NCBI GenBank assembly: GCA_945860745.1
Contig: CAMASH010000001.1
Span: 1 to 44,699 of the forward strand
Length of the DNA: 44,699 bases
Source: Chthoniobacter flavus
Lineage (GTDB): Bacteria > Verrucomicrobiota > Verrucomicrobiia > Chthoniobacterales > Terrimicrobiaceae
Reading direction: 5' to 3'
The translations under genes and the position numbers were made by a program. Within the stretch, counting starts at the first letter, position 1; each line of letters begins with the position of its first letter. Shown one piece after another: positions 16,803 to 25,555 of the stretch. The notes below the pieces were generated by a model that searched no databases, had not been told where the DNA came from, and was given only the letters and a program-made list of their open reading frames with translations.

Positions 16803-18016
16803 AGGGGACGGTTGGAGTAGTAGGCGAGGAGACCGTCCACGACGGAGTCGGCGTATTCGCGGTAAATGCTTTTGCGTTGCACGCCGCCGAAGTTGCGGCG
16901 TCCGTCGTAGTCGCCGGCCTGGATGCGGGCGAAGACGTTGCGGCTGTTCATGACGTAGGGTTCGACGTAGACAACCGGGCAGACGAAGAGGCGGTTGGCC
17001 AGGAGGTTGCGGGCATAGACGTAGGGATTGGAGTTGACGCGGATGGCGGAGGCGGTGCCTTCGTAGCGGTAGGGAGGCAGGCCGGTGGCGGCGGCCATTT
17101 TTCGGGCCATGAGGTCGGTGAGGGCGATTTCCTCGGCGTAGGAGCGGTTGAGGAGCTTTATCAGCATGTCGTGGCGCTGGTCCTCGTAGGCGAGTTCGTC
17201 GCGGCTGAGGGCTCCGGAGATGAGGAAGTGGAGGTGGTTGACATCCACAAGGGTGGGGTTGTTGGCGTCGCCCCAGGCCTCGGCGTTGAAGTGGAGGCAA
17301 ATGACGACATCGGGGCGGATGCTTTCGTTAACGAGTTTGCCGCGGCGGCGGATTTCGCCCACGCGATAGAAGAGGCGTTCGCTTTCCTTTTGCAGGCTGA
17401 AGTCGGTGGCGGGGGTGCCTTTGTCGGCGAGGGAGGCGGCGGCCGCTTTTTTGAGTCCGCCGGGCCGCAGAGGGGTCACGGGGGAGGGTTTGGCGCGGGT
17501 GAGATAAACCTGGGCGCCGAGGGACTGGAGGCGGGTGGCAATGAGTTTGGCCACGAGCAGGGTCATGTCCCCTTCGGTGACGGGTTGCGAGTTTCCGATC
17601 CGGAACCAGCGTTCCTCCATTTTGGCCCAGGAGCCGCCGAGGTGGCCGGGGTCGAGCGCGACTTTGAGGCCGGCCAGGGGTTTGCCGGGTTCTGCGGCGG
17701 GAAGCTGGCGGCGACTGCGCCAGTAGGAGGGGACGGCCTTGGCGGCGGCGCGGGAGGGGGCGAAGCGGAGAAGAAACGGGGCGGCGTCGGGGCGGGTATT
17801 TATGAGGGCTTCGGTGTCGCGCACGGTGAGGGTTTCCTTCCAGGCACCGTCCGGGGCATACACCTTGTCGAGGAGGGTGACAAAATCCTCGCGGGTGATG
17901 GTTTCCTGGTAGGGGTCGAGCTTGGACCAGTCGGGCGGCGTGGCCAGCGGGCTGAGGGCGGCGTGGGCGACGCTGGCGAAAATTGAGAGGAGTGCCGGAA
18001 GGGCGAAGTGTTTCAC
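16799..18016 (-). CDS. N-acetylmuramoyl-L-alanine amidase-like protein (Amidase_3 family), secreted
   Basis: A 405-residue protein with a signal peptide (LPALLSIFASVAHA) and an Amidase_3-type zinc hydrolase domain. Zinc-ligand regions are VALDPGHLGG (about residues 119-128) and the glutamate in PVTEGDMTLLVAK (about 149), followed by VVICLHFNAEAWGD for the later histidine. It should cut the amide bond between MurNAc and L-Ala. The roughly 110-residue N-terminal region before the domain has no clear assignment. It is the first gene of a coupled pair with parA (GTGA overlap). Its start lies near 18016, 112 bp from the divergent YmdB-type gene. Confidence 0.8.
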   Translation of the reverse strand: MKHFALPALLSIFASVAHAALSPLATPPDWSKLDPYQETITREDFVTLLDKVYAPDGAWKETLTVRDTEALINTRPDAAPFLLRFAPSRAAAKAVPSYWRSRRQLPAAEPGKPLAGLKVALDPGHLGGSWAKMEERWFRIGNSQPVTEGDMTLLVAKLIATRLQSLGAQVYLTRAKPSPVTPLRPGGLKKAAAASLADKGTPATDFSLQKESERLFYRVGEIRRRGKLVNESIRPDVVICLHFNAEAWGDANNPTLVDVNHLHFLISGALSRDELAYEDQRHDMLIKLLNRSYAEEIALTDLMARKMAAATGLPPYRYEGTASAIRVNSNPYVYARNLLANRLFVCPVVYVEPYVMNSRNVFARIQAGDYDGRRNFGGVQRKSIYREYADSVVDGLLAYYSNRPL

Positions 18017-18128
18017 GCGGAGGGGATTTAATCACAGAAGGCGGGAAGGACACGGAGAAAAAGCACGCGGGAAGATTTTTTCACTCCGGTCTATGTTCGC
18101 GCGGAGGGGTGTGATTAATTTGCGGGTC

Positions 18129-18935
18129 ATGATTCGTATTTTATTTCTCGGGGACATTGTGGGCGAGCCCGGCCGGAATGCCGTGACCCGGATGGTTCCG
18201 ACGTTTCTCAAGGAGCGCGACGTGGATTTTGTCATCGTGAACGGGGAGAATGCCGCCGGGGGACGGGGCATCACCGGGCGGATCGCGATTGATCTTTTGC
18301 GCTGCGGTGTGGCGGTGATCACCACGGGGGATCATGTCTGGGATCAGAAGGAGACGGCGGGTTTTATTGCGACCGAGCCGCGGCTTTTGCGCCCGACCAA
18401 CTATCCGGAAGGCGCGCCGGGGCAGGGGAGCATTGTCCTGCAGACGTCGAAGGGCAAGGTCGCAGTGCTCAATGTGCAGGGGCGCACCTTCATGCAGCCC
18501 ATCCTCGAGAATCCCTTTCTGGCCGCGGAGGCCGCGGTGGAGCATTTGCGGGAGGAAACACCGGTCATCGTGGTGGACATGCATGCGGAGACGACGAGCG
18601 AGAAGATCGCGATGGGCCGGTTCCTGGATGGCAAAGTGTCGGCTGTCTTCGGCACCCACACGCATGTGCAGACGGCGGACGAGCGGATTTTTCCGGGCGG
18701 GACGGCCTTTCTTTGCGATGCGGGGATGTGCGGACCGGACGATTCGTGCCTGGGCCGCGAGACGGGGCCGATCATCAAGCGTTTTATGGACAATCTGCCG
18801 GGCGCATTTCCGGTCGCGCGGGGTCCGGTGCGGATTTGCGGGGCGCTGATCGAGGTGGATGAGGCCACCGGGCGGACGACTTCGATTCAGCGGATTTCGG
18901 AGAAACTCAGTGCCTATGACGCGCAAAGCCATTGA
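18129..18935 (+). CDS. ymdB: TIGR00282-family metallophosphoesterase (YmdB-like)
   Basis: A 268-residue calcineurin-like phosphoesterase of the YmdB type, a 2',3'-cyclic nucleotide phosphodiesterase in Bacillus. Metal-binding motifs run in family order: FLGDIVGEPGRNAV, NGENAAGGRGIT, TTGDHVWDQKE, VVDMHAETTSEK and VFGTHTHVQTADERIFPGGTAFLCDAGM. The open frame extends upstream, but ATG 18129 is the natural start. The C-terminus overlaps the likely -35 of rpmH. Role in the host: regulator of RNA turnover or development, inferred from Bacillus. Confidence 0.9.
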   Translation: MIRILFLGDIVGEPGRNAVTRMVPTFLKERDVDFVIVNGENAAGGRGITGRIAIDLLRCGVAVITTGDHVWDQKETAGFIATEPRLLRPTNYPEGAPGQGSIVLQTSKGKVAVLNVQGRTFMQPILENPFLAAEAAVEHLREETPVIVVDMHAETTSEKIAMGRFLDGKVSAVFGTHTHVQTADERIFPGGTAFLCDAGMCGPDDSCLGRETGPIIKRFMDNLPGAFPVARGPVRICGALIEVDEATGRTTSIQRISEKLSAYDAQSH

Positions 18936-18960
18936 CTTTTCCGCGGATTTGGAGAATTCT
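18932..18960 (+). promoter_or_regulatory. Possible promoter for rpmH-rnpA-yidD-yidC
   Basis: TTGACT (18932-18937) and AATTCT (18955-18960) are spaced by 17 bp, 27 bases ahead of the rpmH start. The -35 overlaps the stop codon of the upstream gene. The -10 matches only 3 of 6 consensus bases, so confidence is limited. Confidence 0.3.
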
Positions 18961-18986
18961 CCCCGATTCCACCAATTTCCTGAGCT

Positions 18987-19160
18987 ATGAAACGCACCTA
19001 TCAACCGAGCAAGCGCACGCGCAAGCAGCAATTTGGCTTTCGCGCGCGGATGAAAACCAAGAGCGGCCGGGCCATTCTGAGCCGCCGCCGCCAGCGCGGT
19101 CGCAAGAGGCTTTTGCCAAAGGGTGTTGAAGTCCACTTCGCCCGGCACACCGAGGCCTGA
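18987..19160 (+). CDS. rpmH: 50S ribosomal protein L34, with C-terminal extension
   Basis: A 57-residue basic protein starting [24 protein letters not shown], unmistakably L34. The usual length is 44-47 residues. Here the normal C-terminal RGRKRL is followed by [16 protein letters not shown], encoded largely in the 38-nt stretch that overlaps the start of rnpA in another reading frame. It heads the classic rpmH-rnpA-yidD-yidC order found next to many bacterial origins. No clear ribosome-binding site precedes the ATG at 18987. The overlap is discussed under findings. Confidence 0.95.
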   Translation: MKRTYQPSKRTRKQQFGFRARMKTKSGRAILSRRRQRGRKRLLPKGVEVHFARHTEA

Positions 19161-19509
19161 GCGCCTCGGCTTTCCCCGCCAAGCGCGGATCCGACTCAGC
19201 CGGGACTTTGCCTTTGTCCGCCGGAAGGGGCGTTCCGTGCAGGGGCGCTTTTTGCGTTTGACAGCGGCCCGTCGCGAGGGTGAGACCCGCTTTGGTCTTG
19301 TGACTTCGCGCCGGGTGGGCGGAGCGGTGGTGCGCAATCGGGTGAGACGCCGGTTGCGGGAGATCTGCCGCTTGAACCGTCCGCAGGTTTTGCCGGGTTG
19401 GCTGGTGGTGGTCTCCGCGAAATCCTCGGCGGCGGCTGCCGCTTACGAAGAATTGCGCGAGGAATGGTTGCTTCTCACCCGTCAGCTTTCTATTTTGCCA
19501 CGCTCTTGA
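19123..19509 (+). CDS. rnpA: Ribonuclease P protein component
   Basis: A 128-residue basic protein that binds RNase P RNA and helps process tRNA 5' ends. Hallmarks are [22 protein letters not shown] near the N-terminus, the signature [15 protein letters not shown], and the [11 protein letters not shown] strand. The open frame starts at GTG 19123 (or TTG 19126), 38 nt before the end of rpmH. No ATG, and no GTG until GTG at about 19243 (inside conserved sequence), lies between the rpmH stop and that region, so some overlap with rpmH is forced. It ends in TGATG with yidD, a 1-nt overlap. Confidence 0.9.
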   Translation: MLKSTSPGTPRPERLGFPRQARIRLSRDFAFVRRKGRSVQGRFLRLTAARREGETRFGLVTSRRVGGAVVRNRVRRRLREICRLNRPQVLPGWLVVVSAKSSAAAAAYEELREEWLLLTRQLSILPRS

Positions 19510-19835
19510 TGACCAAATTCATAGTTTTTCTGATCCAGGTGTACCGCTGGACGCTGAAGCCGTTTCTGCACGTGCTGAGCGGGGGGATGGGCGGTTGCCG
19601 GTATGAGCCGGGCTGCTCGCAGTATTGCCTGGAGGCCGTGCAGCGCCATGGCGCAGGCCAAGGTCTCTGGCTGGGCATCTGCCGCATCGGACGGTGCCAT
19701 CCGTGGGGTGGCAGCGGGTATGATCCCGTGCCGGATACTACCGAGTTGCAAGATAAGGGAACGGCTTCGCCTTTGGCTGAGAGGAAGGAATGTGCCGCCC
19801 CTCACCCCTCCGCTCTCAACTCTCAACTTTCTTAA
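19509..19835 (+). CDS. yidD: Membrane protein insertion efficiency factor YidD
   Basis: A 108-residue YidD-family protein. Core motifs are VYRWTLKPFLHV, GGCRYEPGCSQYCLEAVQRHG, and IGRCHPWGGSGYDPVP, all family signatures including the paired cysteines. It helps YidC-dependent insertion. About 30 residues after the GYDPVP core are less conserved (KGTASPLAERKECAAPHPS). ATG 19509 overlaps the rnpA stop by 1 nt, and the stop is 1 base before the yidC ATG, so the genes are tightly packed. Confidence 0.9.
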   Translation: MTKFIVFLIQVYRWTLKPFLHVLSGGMGGCRYEPGCSQYCLEAVQRHGAGQGLWLGICRIGRCHPWGGSGYDPVPDTTELQDKGTASPLAERKECAAPHPSALNSQLS

Positions 19836-19836
19836 A

Positions 19837-21591
19837 ATGGACCGCCAAGCCTGGATCGCAATCATTCTCTCCGTTGTCGGGCTCGGGCTCTGGCAGTGGT
19901 ATTACGTCACAAATTACAGTCAGCCGGTGCCGCCCGTCCCAATCGTGGCGGAGGCGACTGGCACGCCTGCGGCCACTCCCGCCGCGGCGGCCGCGGCAAC
20001 GCCCGCGCCCGCTCCTTCGTCGCCTCCGGACGGGCCGGTCATCACCGCGCTCAACGAAAGCCTTTTCACGCGCAACGCCGAGTACATCTTCAGTAACGAC
20101 AAGGGCGGCATCGCGCGGGCGGATTTGCTGTTGCACTATGGCGAGAAGCAAAAAGCGATTTCGCTGAACGCACACAACTCGATGCCCATCGGGGCAGTCG
20201 GGGAAACGCCCGGTTCGGCTTGGGGAGGCTTTGCCATGAAGACCGATCCGGCCAGGAGCGAGGCGGTTTTCACCAAACGCGATGCCGATGGGATGGAGGT
20301 CACCAAACGGTTTGTTCTCCCGCAGGACGAAGCCAAGAGCGATTTGTATGTGGTGCGGATGGAGTTGGAGTTCCGCAACACCGGGACAGCCGGGGTTTCC
20401 CGGGCGGGATACTTCGTCAGCACGGGAGGCGCGGCCCCGATTCACTCGTCCGATCTGCCCACCTATACGCGTTTCGATTGGCTGCACGGCGCGGCCAAGT
20501 TTGCCGGTATCGATGTGAACTGGTTTAATGCCAGCTCGGTGCCCTTGCTGGGCATTCCGCTACGGGCGGCCCAAAGCCTTTACGAGGAAAAGAAACCCGA
20601 CGTGGCTTGGGCGGGGGTGGCCAGTCAGTATTTCTGCATTATCGTTTCCAGCGAAAAAACCAAGGGCGACGCGGTGTGGGCCTCGCGATTTGATGCGGGC
20701 AAGATCAACGAAATGCCGGTGCAGGGGATACAGGGCGGGCTTGTTATGCCGAAGTTCTCCCTCGCGCCGGGGGCGGTCCTGCAGGAGTCGTTCCTGATTT
20801 ACGCGGGACCAAAGGAATTCAACCGCCTGCAAAAACTGCCCGCCAGCCAGGACGCGGTCATGAATTTCGGCATGTTCGGCTTCGTCAGTAAATTCCTGCT
20901 CTGGGCCATGAACGGTCTCAACGGCCTCTTCCACAGCTACGCCATCGCCATCATCGTCCTGACCCTGATGATCAAGTCCGTGCTCTGGCCATTGCAAAAC
21001 AAGGCCACCGATCAAATGCGCAAGATGGCGCTGCTCTCGCCCAAGATGACCGAGGTGCGCGAGAAGTATAAGGACGATCCGCAGAAGTTGAACACGAAGA
21101 TGATGGAGCTGTATAAGGAATACGGCGTCAATCCCTTCAGCGGCTGCATGCCGATGCTTATCCAGATTCCGATTTTCTTCGGATTCTACACCATGTTGGG
21201 CAGCGCGATCGAACTGCGGAACAGCCAGTTTTTCTGGATCCATGACCTTTCCCAGCCCGACACTGTCTGGCACATTCCGGGCATCAATTTCCCCGTCAAT
21301 CTGCTGCCCATCATTATGGCCGGCACGATGGTCTGGCAGATGGCGATTTCGCCCAAGAGCGGTGATGCCATGCAGCAGCGCATGATGATGTTCATGCCGA
21401 TCATCTTCCTGGTGTTCTGCTACAACTACGCCAGCGGGCTCGCGCTGTATTGGACAACGCAGAATCTTTTCTCTATTGTGCAACTTTATCTGACGCGGAA
21501 CAAGCCGTTGCCCACGCTGGAAAAGAAAAGCGTGATGGCCAAGCGCGAGGCGGATGCCGTGAAGAAAAAGAAAAAACGTCCCGGTCAATGA
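19837..21591 (+). CDS. yidC: Membrane protein insertase YidC
   Basis: A 584-residue YidC/Oxa1/Alb3 insertase. The N-terminus has a first membrane segment (IAIILSVVGLGLWQWYYV), then an Ala/Pro-rich linker and a large periplasmic domain. The C-terminal 60-kDa-IMP domain (from about residue 350) includes SYAIAIIVLTLMIKSVLWPL, the DPQKLNTKMMELYKEYGVNPFSGCMPMLIQIPIFFGFY core and the later helices up to YNYASGLALYWTTQNLFSIVQ. The C-terminal tail is strongly basic (VKKKKKRPGQ), which is typical of ribosome-binding YidC tails. ATG 19837 is one base past the yidD stop. The next gene overlaps the stop by 4 bp. Confidence 0.96.
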   Translation: MDRQAWIAIILSVVGLGLWQWYYVTNYSQPVPPVPIVAEATGTPAATPAAAAAATPAPAPSSPPDGPVITALNESLFTRNAEYIFSNDKGGIARADLLLHYGEKQKAISLNAHNSMPIGAVGETPGSAWGGFAMKTDPARSEAVFTKRDADGMEVTKRFVLPQDEAKSDLYVVRMELEFRNTGTAGVSRAGYFVSTGGAAPIHSSDLPTYTRFDWLHGAAKFAGIDVNWFNASSVPLLGIPLRAAQSLYEEKKPDVAWAGVASQYFCIIVSSEKTKGDAVWASRFDAGKINEMPVQGIQGGLVMPKFSLAPGAVLQESFLIYAGPKEFNRLQKLPASQDAVMNFGMFGFVSKFLLWAMNGLNGLFHSYAIAIIVLTLMIKSVLWPLQNKATDQMRKMALLSPKMTEVREKYKDDPQKLNTKMMELYKEYGVNPFSGCMPMLIQIPIFFGFYTMLGSAIELRNSQFFWIHDLSQPDTVWHIPGINFPVNLLPIIMAGTMVWQMAISPKSGDAMQQRMMMFMPIIFLVFCYNYASGLALYWTTQNLFSIVQLYLTRNKPLPTLEKKSVMAKREADAVKKKKKRPGQ

Positions 21592-22043
21592 GCAACAACG
21601 TCACCCCACGCGAAATCCTCGATGCCATGCTGGGCTACCTCGGTTTCGTTTTTGAAATCGAGGAGCAGGAGCGCGACGGACACCAGGTGTTGCAGATTTT
21701 CACCCATGAGGTCGAGGCTCTGATCGGACGCCGTGATCAGACGCTCGACGACCTGCAATTTTTGCTCAACCGCATTCTTCAGGCCGGCGACCCCACGGCC
21801 CCGCGCGTGGTGGTGGATGTGGATCATCACCGGGCCATGCGGGACGATGCCCTCGCGGCCAAGGTGCGCCAGCTGGCCGAGGCGGTCAAAAGCACCGGCC
21901 GGCCCCTGCAGACCGAACCACTCAATTCCTACGACCGCTACGTCGTGCACAACGTCTTCAAGGACGACCCGGACCTCATGACTTGGAGTCCGTCCGACGA
22001 TGCCAAGGTCAAACGCATCACCATCAAACTGCGGTCGAGGTAA
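21588..22043 (+). CDS. khpB: KH-R3H RNA-binding protein (Jag/KhpB-like)
   Basis: A 151-residue Jag/KhpB-type protein. It has a KH-like region around HEVEALIGRRDQTLDDLQFLLNRIL, with the GxxG-type loop IGRR, and an R3H domain with the diagnostic Arg-x3-His in YDRYVVHNVF. The N-terminal Jag_N domain of Bacillus proteins is missing. The ATG overlaps the yidC stop (ATGA), in keeping with the common yidC-jag neighbourhood. It is likely an RNA-binding regulator of cell elongation or membrane protein synthesis. Confidence 0.85.
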   Translation: MSNNVTPREILDAMLGYLGFVFEIEEQERDGHQVLQIFTHEVEALIGRRDQTLDDLQFLLNRILQAGDPTAPRVVVDVDHHRAMRDDALAAKVRQLAEAVKSTGRPLQTEPLNSYDRYVVHNVFKDDPDLMTWSPSDDAKVKRITIKLRSR

Positions 22044-22052
22044 CCCCGAGGA

Positions 22053-22889
22053 ATGACGATCCGGCTTTTTCTTTTCCTGGTCTGCGGTTTCGGGGGAATG
22101 CTCGGGGCGGCGGAGCCGGTGGTCACGGCGGATTCCGCGCTGCTCTTTGACGCCAACACCGGCCGCGTGCTTTTCAAGCAGAACGAGAACGAACGCCGCC
22201 CCGTCGCCAGCACGCAGAAGTTGCTCACCGCGCTTCTCATTGCGGAGAATGGCAATCTGTCCAAACCGGTTGTTATTGTCAAAAGCGACACCCTGGCCGA
22301 GCCGACCAAGTTGTATCTCAAGGCGGGCGATTCCTACACCCGGCAGCAGCTTCTCACCGCGCTGCTGGTCAAGAGCCCGAACGACGCGGCCCGCGCCCTG
22401 GCCCGGGACAATGCGGGAGACGTTTCGTCCTTTGCGGAAAAAATGAACCGGCGCATGGCCCAGCTGGGGGGGAACTCGTCGAATTTCGTCAACCCCAACG
22501 GACTGCCGGCCGGGAACCAATACTCCAGCGCCCGCGACATGGCGAGGGTGGCCCGGGCCGCCTATTTCAATCCGCTCCTGCGCGATATCATGCGCACGAA
22601 ATACTACACCTTCCGCCACGCCAGCGGCAAAACCACCACGCTCAAAAATACCAACCGCGTTCTGCGCGCCTATTCCTTTTGCAACGGGATGAAGACAGGC
22701 TACACCGACGCAGCCGGCCATTGCCTGATCTCCAGCGGTTCCTATAACGGAAAGGATGTCATAGCCGTTGTTTTGGGTGACAACAAATCGCGCATTTGGG
22801 AATTGTCCGCCTCCCTTCTGGCCTACGGGTTGGGGATTGATGAGATGCAGATGGCGTCATTGCGCGTCGCGCCGGCCAAGGACGAATAG
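22053..22889 (+). CDS. dacA: D-alanyl-D-alanine carboxypeptidase (S11 family)
   Basis: A 278-residue D,D-carboxypeptidase with an N-terminal signal peptide (LFLFLVCGFGGMLGAAEP). Catalytic motifs: SxxK in VASTQKLLTALLIAE, SxN in KSPNDAARALARD, KTG in GMKTGYTDAAG. It is close to the lipoprotein paralog at 7671-8546, but this copy lacks a lipobox and ends in a short tail. Neither has the long C-terminal domain of E. coli DacA. The start ATG follows khpB by 9 bp, and GAGG just before it may be a weak ribosome-binding site. The helicase begins 9 bp after the stop. Confidence 0.9.
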   Translation: MTIRLFLFLVCGFGGMLGAAEPVVTADSALLFDANTGRVLFKQNENERRPVASTQKLLTALLIAENGNLSKPVVIVKSDTLAEPTKLYLKAGDSYTRQQLLTALLVKSPNDAARALARDNAGDVSSFAEKMNRRMAQLGGNSSNFVNPNGLPAGNQYSSARDMARVARAAYFNPLLRDIMRTKYYTFRHASGKTTTLKNTNRVLRAYSFCNGMKTGYTDAAGHCLISSGSYNGKDVIAVVLGDNKSRIWELSASLLAYGLGIDEMQMASLRVAPAKDE

Positions 22890-22898
22890 CCGCGATCT

Positions 22899-24929
22899 GT
22901 GGCCCGGCAATACACGCTCGAAGCCGGTCCCGGGACTGTCGGCAGCATCGATTATGCGGCGGAGTTGAACGAACAACAACTGGCCGCGGTGACCTCGCCT
23001 CCCGGCGCGGCGCTGGTCATCGCCGGGGCCGGCAGCGGCAAGACCCGCACGTTGACCTACCGGGTGGCCTGGCTGCTCGAACGAGGCGCGCCGGCGCGGA
23101 GCATCCTGCTGCTCACCTTCACCAACAAGGCCGCGCGGGAAATGCTCGAGCGCGTGACCACGCTGTTGCCCAGCGGGGCGGAGGGTCTTTGGGGCGGCAC
23201 GTTCCACTCCATCGGCAACCGCATTCTGCGCCGCCAGGCCGAACGTATCGGCTTCCGGCCCGGATTCAGCATCATGGACCGCAACGATCAGGAGGAAATG
23301 ATCGAAAGCATCCTGGCCCGTGAAGGCCTGCGCACGACCGACCGGCGGTTTCCCAAGGGCGAGGTGCTGGCCGATATTTTCAGCTATTCGGTCAACACCG
23401 GCGCGTCCATCGAACAGGTGCTCCTGGCCAAATACCGCTACTTCATCCCGCTGGCCGAACAGATCGCGCACACCCAGATCACCTACGAGGCGCGGAAGAA
23501 GAACGCCAATGCGATGGACTTCGACGACCTGCTTTCCAAAACGCTGGAACTGTTCCGCACCTGCCCGGATGTGGCGGAGTCCTATCAACAACAATTCCAG
23601 CATGTCCTGGTGGACGAATATCAGGACACCAACCGCATCCAGGCCGAACTGGTCGACGCCTTCGCGTTGCGCCATGGCAACATCATGGTGGTGGGTGACG
23701 ACGCGCAGAGCATTTACTCGTGGCGGGGGGCGAATTTTGAGAACATCCTGCAGTTTCCCCAGCGGCATGCGGATGCGCAGGTTTTCAAGATCGAGACCAA
23801 CTACCGCAGCGTGCCCGAAGTGTTGAACGTGGCCAATGCCGCCATCCTGGCCAACGAGCGGCAGTTTCCGAAAAACCTCGCGCCCGTGCGCGCCTCGCAT
23901 CCCGTGCGTCCCGCGCTGGTTCCGCTGGCGACGAATTCCCAACAGGCCGCCTTTGTGGCCCAACGCGTGCTCGAGCTGCAGGAGGAGGGCATTCCGCTGA
24001 ATGAGATGGCAGTGCTTTACCGCGCCCACTATCATTCGCTGGAGGTGCAATTGGAATTCACCCGCCGCGGCATTCCTTTTGCCATCACCAGCGGACTGCG
24101 GTTCTTTGAGCAGGCGCATATCAAGGATGTGGCCGCTTTCATGAAGTTCGCCATCAATCCGCGCGACGAAGTGGCCTTCAAGCGCATGGCGAAGCTGCTG
24201 CCCGGCATCGGCGCAAAATCCGCCGAGTCGCTCTGGACCCAGACTTCCGCCACGCTGGGCGGACGGGCGGCGTTTGATCTCCTGCAAAATTTGAAAGTGC
24301 CGGCCAAGTCCGCCAAAGCCTGGGAACAGGTCGCGCACACCATGGGGGAACTCGCACCCGCTGGCGTTCCCGCGGCTCCCGCCGCCATGATCAACTCCGT
24401 GCTGCTCGCGCTCTACGACGATTACATGAAGGGCAAGTTCGCCAACTACGAGGCCCGCCGCGAGGATCTGGCCACGCTTTCGGGCTTTGCCGGTCAGTTT
24501 GAAAGCACGGAGGAATTTCTTTCCCAACTCGCGCTGCTCGGCGCAGTGGAAACCGCCGACGCCTTCGGCGGGGAGGGGGACGGCGAGAAAATGACGCTCT
24601 CCAGCGTGCATCAGGCCAAGGGTTTGGAGTGGAAGGTTGTCTTTGTCCTGTGGCTGACGGAAGGCATGTTTCCCAGTGCGCGCAGTGCGGAGACACCGGA
24701 GGGACTGGAGGAGGAACGGCGGCTTTTTTATGTCGCGGTCACGCGCTGCAAGGATGAACTCTATCTGACTTATCCCGAGATGCGGCTGAACGCCGGTTAC
24801 GGCGATCCCTTTCAACGCCCCTCGCGGTTTCTCACCGAAATCCCCGAGGCCCTGTTGGAGCCATGGGAAGTCGGGGGCACCGCCCTGCAGCCGCCGCGCG
24901 CGGGGGACGACGAGGACGAACCGTTCTAG
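22899..24929 (+). CDS. UvrD/Rep-type ATP-dependent DNA helicase (SF1)
   Basis: A 676-residue superfamily 1A 3'-5' helicase. Motif I is GAGSGKTRTL, Ia is TFTNKAAREM, II is VDEYQDTN, III is VVGDDAQSIYSWRGA, IV is ETNYRS, V is SSVHQAKGLEW with VVFVLWLTEG, and VI is RRLFYVAVTRCKDELYL. The length is near PcrA/UvrD/Rep (about 670-730). The start is GTG at 22899. It works in nucleotide excision repair, mismatch repair or clearing of proteins from DNA; the exact orthology is not decided here. The C-terminus is acidic (GDDEDEPF). The next gene starts 4 bp after the stop. Confidence 0.92.
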   Translation: MARQYTLEAGPGTVGSIDYAAELNEQQLAAVTSPPGAALVIAGAGSGKTRTLTYRVAWLLERGAPARSILLLTFTNKAAREMLERVTTLLPSGAEGLWGGTFHSIGNRILRRQAERIGFRPGFSIMDRNDQEEMIESILAREGLRTTDRRFPKGEVLADIFSYSVNTGASIEQVLLAKYRYFIPLAEQIAHTQITYEARKKNANAMDFDDLLSKTLELFRTCPDVAESYQQQFQHVLVDEYQDTNRIQAELVDAFALRHGNIMVVGDDAQSIYSWRGANFENILQFPQRHADAQVFKIETNYRSVPEVLNVANAAILANERQFPKNLAPVRASHPVRPALVPLATNSQQAAFVAQRVLELQEEGIPLNEMAVLYRAHYHSLEVQLEFTRRGIPFAITSGLRFFEQAHIKDVAAFMKFAINPRDEVAFKRMAKLLPGIGAKSAESLWTQTSATLGGRAAFDLLQNLKVPAKSAKAWEQVAHTMGELAPAGVPAAPAAMINSVLLALYDDYMKGKFANYEARREDLATLSGFAGQFESTEEFLSQLALLGAVETADAFGGEGDGEKMTLSSVHQAKGLEWKVVFVLWLTEGMFPSARSAETPEGLEEERRLFYVAVTRCKDELYLTYPEMRLNAGYGDPFQRPSRFLTEIPEALLEPWEVGGTALQPPRAGDDEDEPF

Positions 24930-24933
24930 GGCC

Positions 24934-25497
24934 GTGATCCCGCGCGTTCTTCTGTTCAAAGAAGGTCTTCGTTTTGCCATCTGCCCCTACGTCGAGAGCG
25001 ACGTCGAAGAGCTTTTCCTCGCGGCGGCGGAATCGCGGCAGCATGGGGGTCAATGGCTGGCCTGGATGACCGAAGATTATTCCCGCGAACACGCCGGGGG
25101 CTGGGTCCGTCATGCCGTCGCGGCGTGGGAGGAGGATACCGATTATGAATTCATCATCATGGACCGCGAGGATGGTTCCCTCGCCGGGTCGTGCGGCATC
25201 AGCGAAATCAGCCGGAAATATCTGATGGGGAATGTCGGCTATTGGGTTCGGGCTTCCAAATTAAATTTGGGCGCGGCGCGTCAGGCGGTGCAGTTATTGA
25301 AGGAGTTCGGGTTGGAAGATCTTGGCTTGAATCGCATGGAAATTGTCGTTGCCGCCGGCAATGAGCCCAGCCAGCGCGTGGCACAAGCGGCGGGTGCCCT
25401 CTACGAGGGAATCCTGCATCAGCGTTTGCGCGTGGGCCAGACCGTGCATGACGCTGAGATGTATGCGCTGTTGAGAAATCCCGCGCCGGCACGGTAG
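24934..25497 (+). CDS. GNAT-family N-acetyltransferase (RimJ/RimL type)
   Basis: A 187-residue GNAT acetyltransferase. The start is GTG at 24934. The sequence shows the beta-strand pair IIMDREDGSLAGSCGISEIS, then VGYWVRASKLNLGAARQAVQLLKEFG (the acetyl-CoA loop region) and LGLNRMEIVVAAGNEPSQRVAQAAGALYEGILHQRL, the C-terminal part of the RimJ/RimL-like fold. It probably acetylates the N-terminus of a ribosomal protein or a small molecule; the target is unknown. It follows the helicase by 4 bp and converges with ndh across a repeat. Confidence 0.85.
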   Translation: MIPRVLLFKEGLRFAICPYVESDVEELFLAAAESRQHGGQWLAWMTEDYSREHAGGWVRHAVAAWEEDTDYEFIIMDREDGSLAGSCGISEISRKYLMGNVGYWVRASKLNLGAARQAVQLLKEFGLEDLGLNRMEIVVAAGNEPSQRVAQAAGALYEGILHQRLRVGQTVHDAEMYALLRNPAPAR

Positions 25498-25555
25498 CCG
25501 CCGTCGTGAGACGGTGGCCGGCTGTTGCCCCCCCCTCACGGGCGCGGCTCCGGGG
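25497..25555. repeat. Dispersed intergenic repeat, family 1, copy A
   Basis: The roughly 59-bp segment starts GCCGCCGTCGTGAG and ends CTCACGGGCGCGGCTCCGGG. The reverse complement of 28224-28281 carries the same two modules almost unchanged (GCCGCCGTCGTGAG, CCCTCACGGGCG, GGCTCCGGGG). Its 3' part includes the ndh stop codon and the last codons (tail SPEPRP). Confidence 0.65.

Noticed and set aside
16803-17300. N-terminal extension of the ParA frame
   Set aside because: The sequence is Arg/Pro/His-rich, antisense-like and overlaps the amidase gene; GTG 16802 starts the standard ParA sequence.
22857-24980. A 707-codon open frame on the minus strand
   Set aside because: It is antisense to the helicase, with no recognisable domain; the helicase has all SF1 motifs in the other direction.
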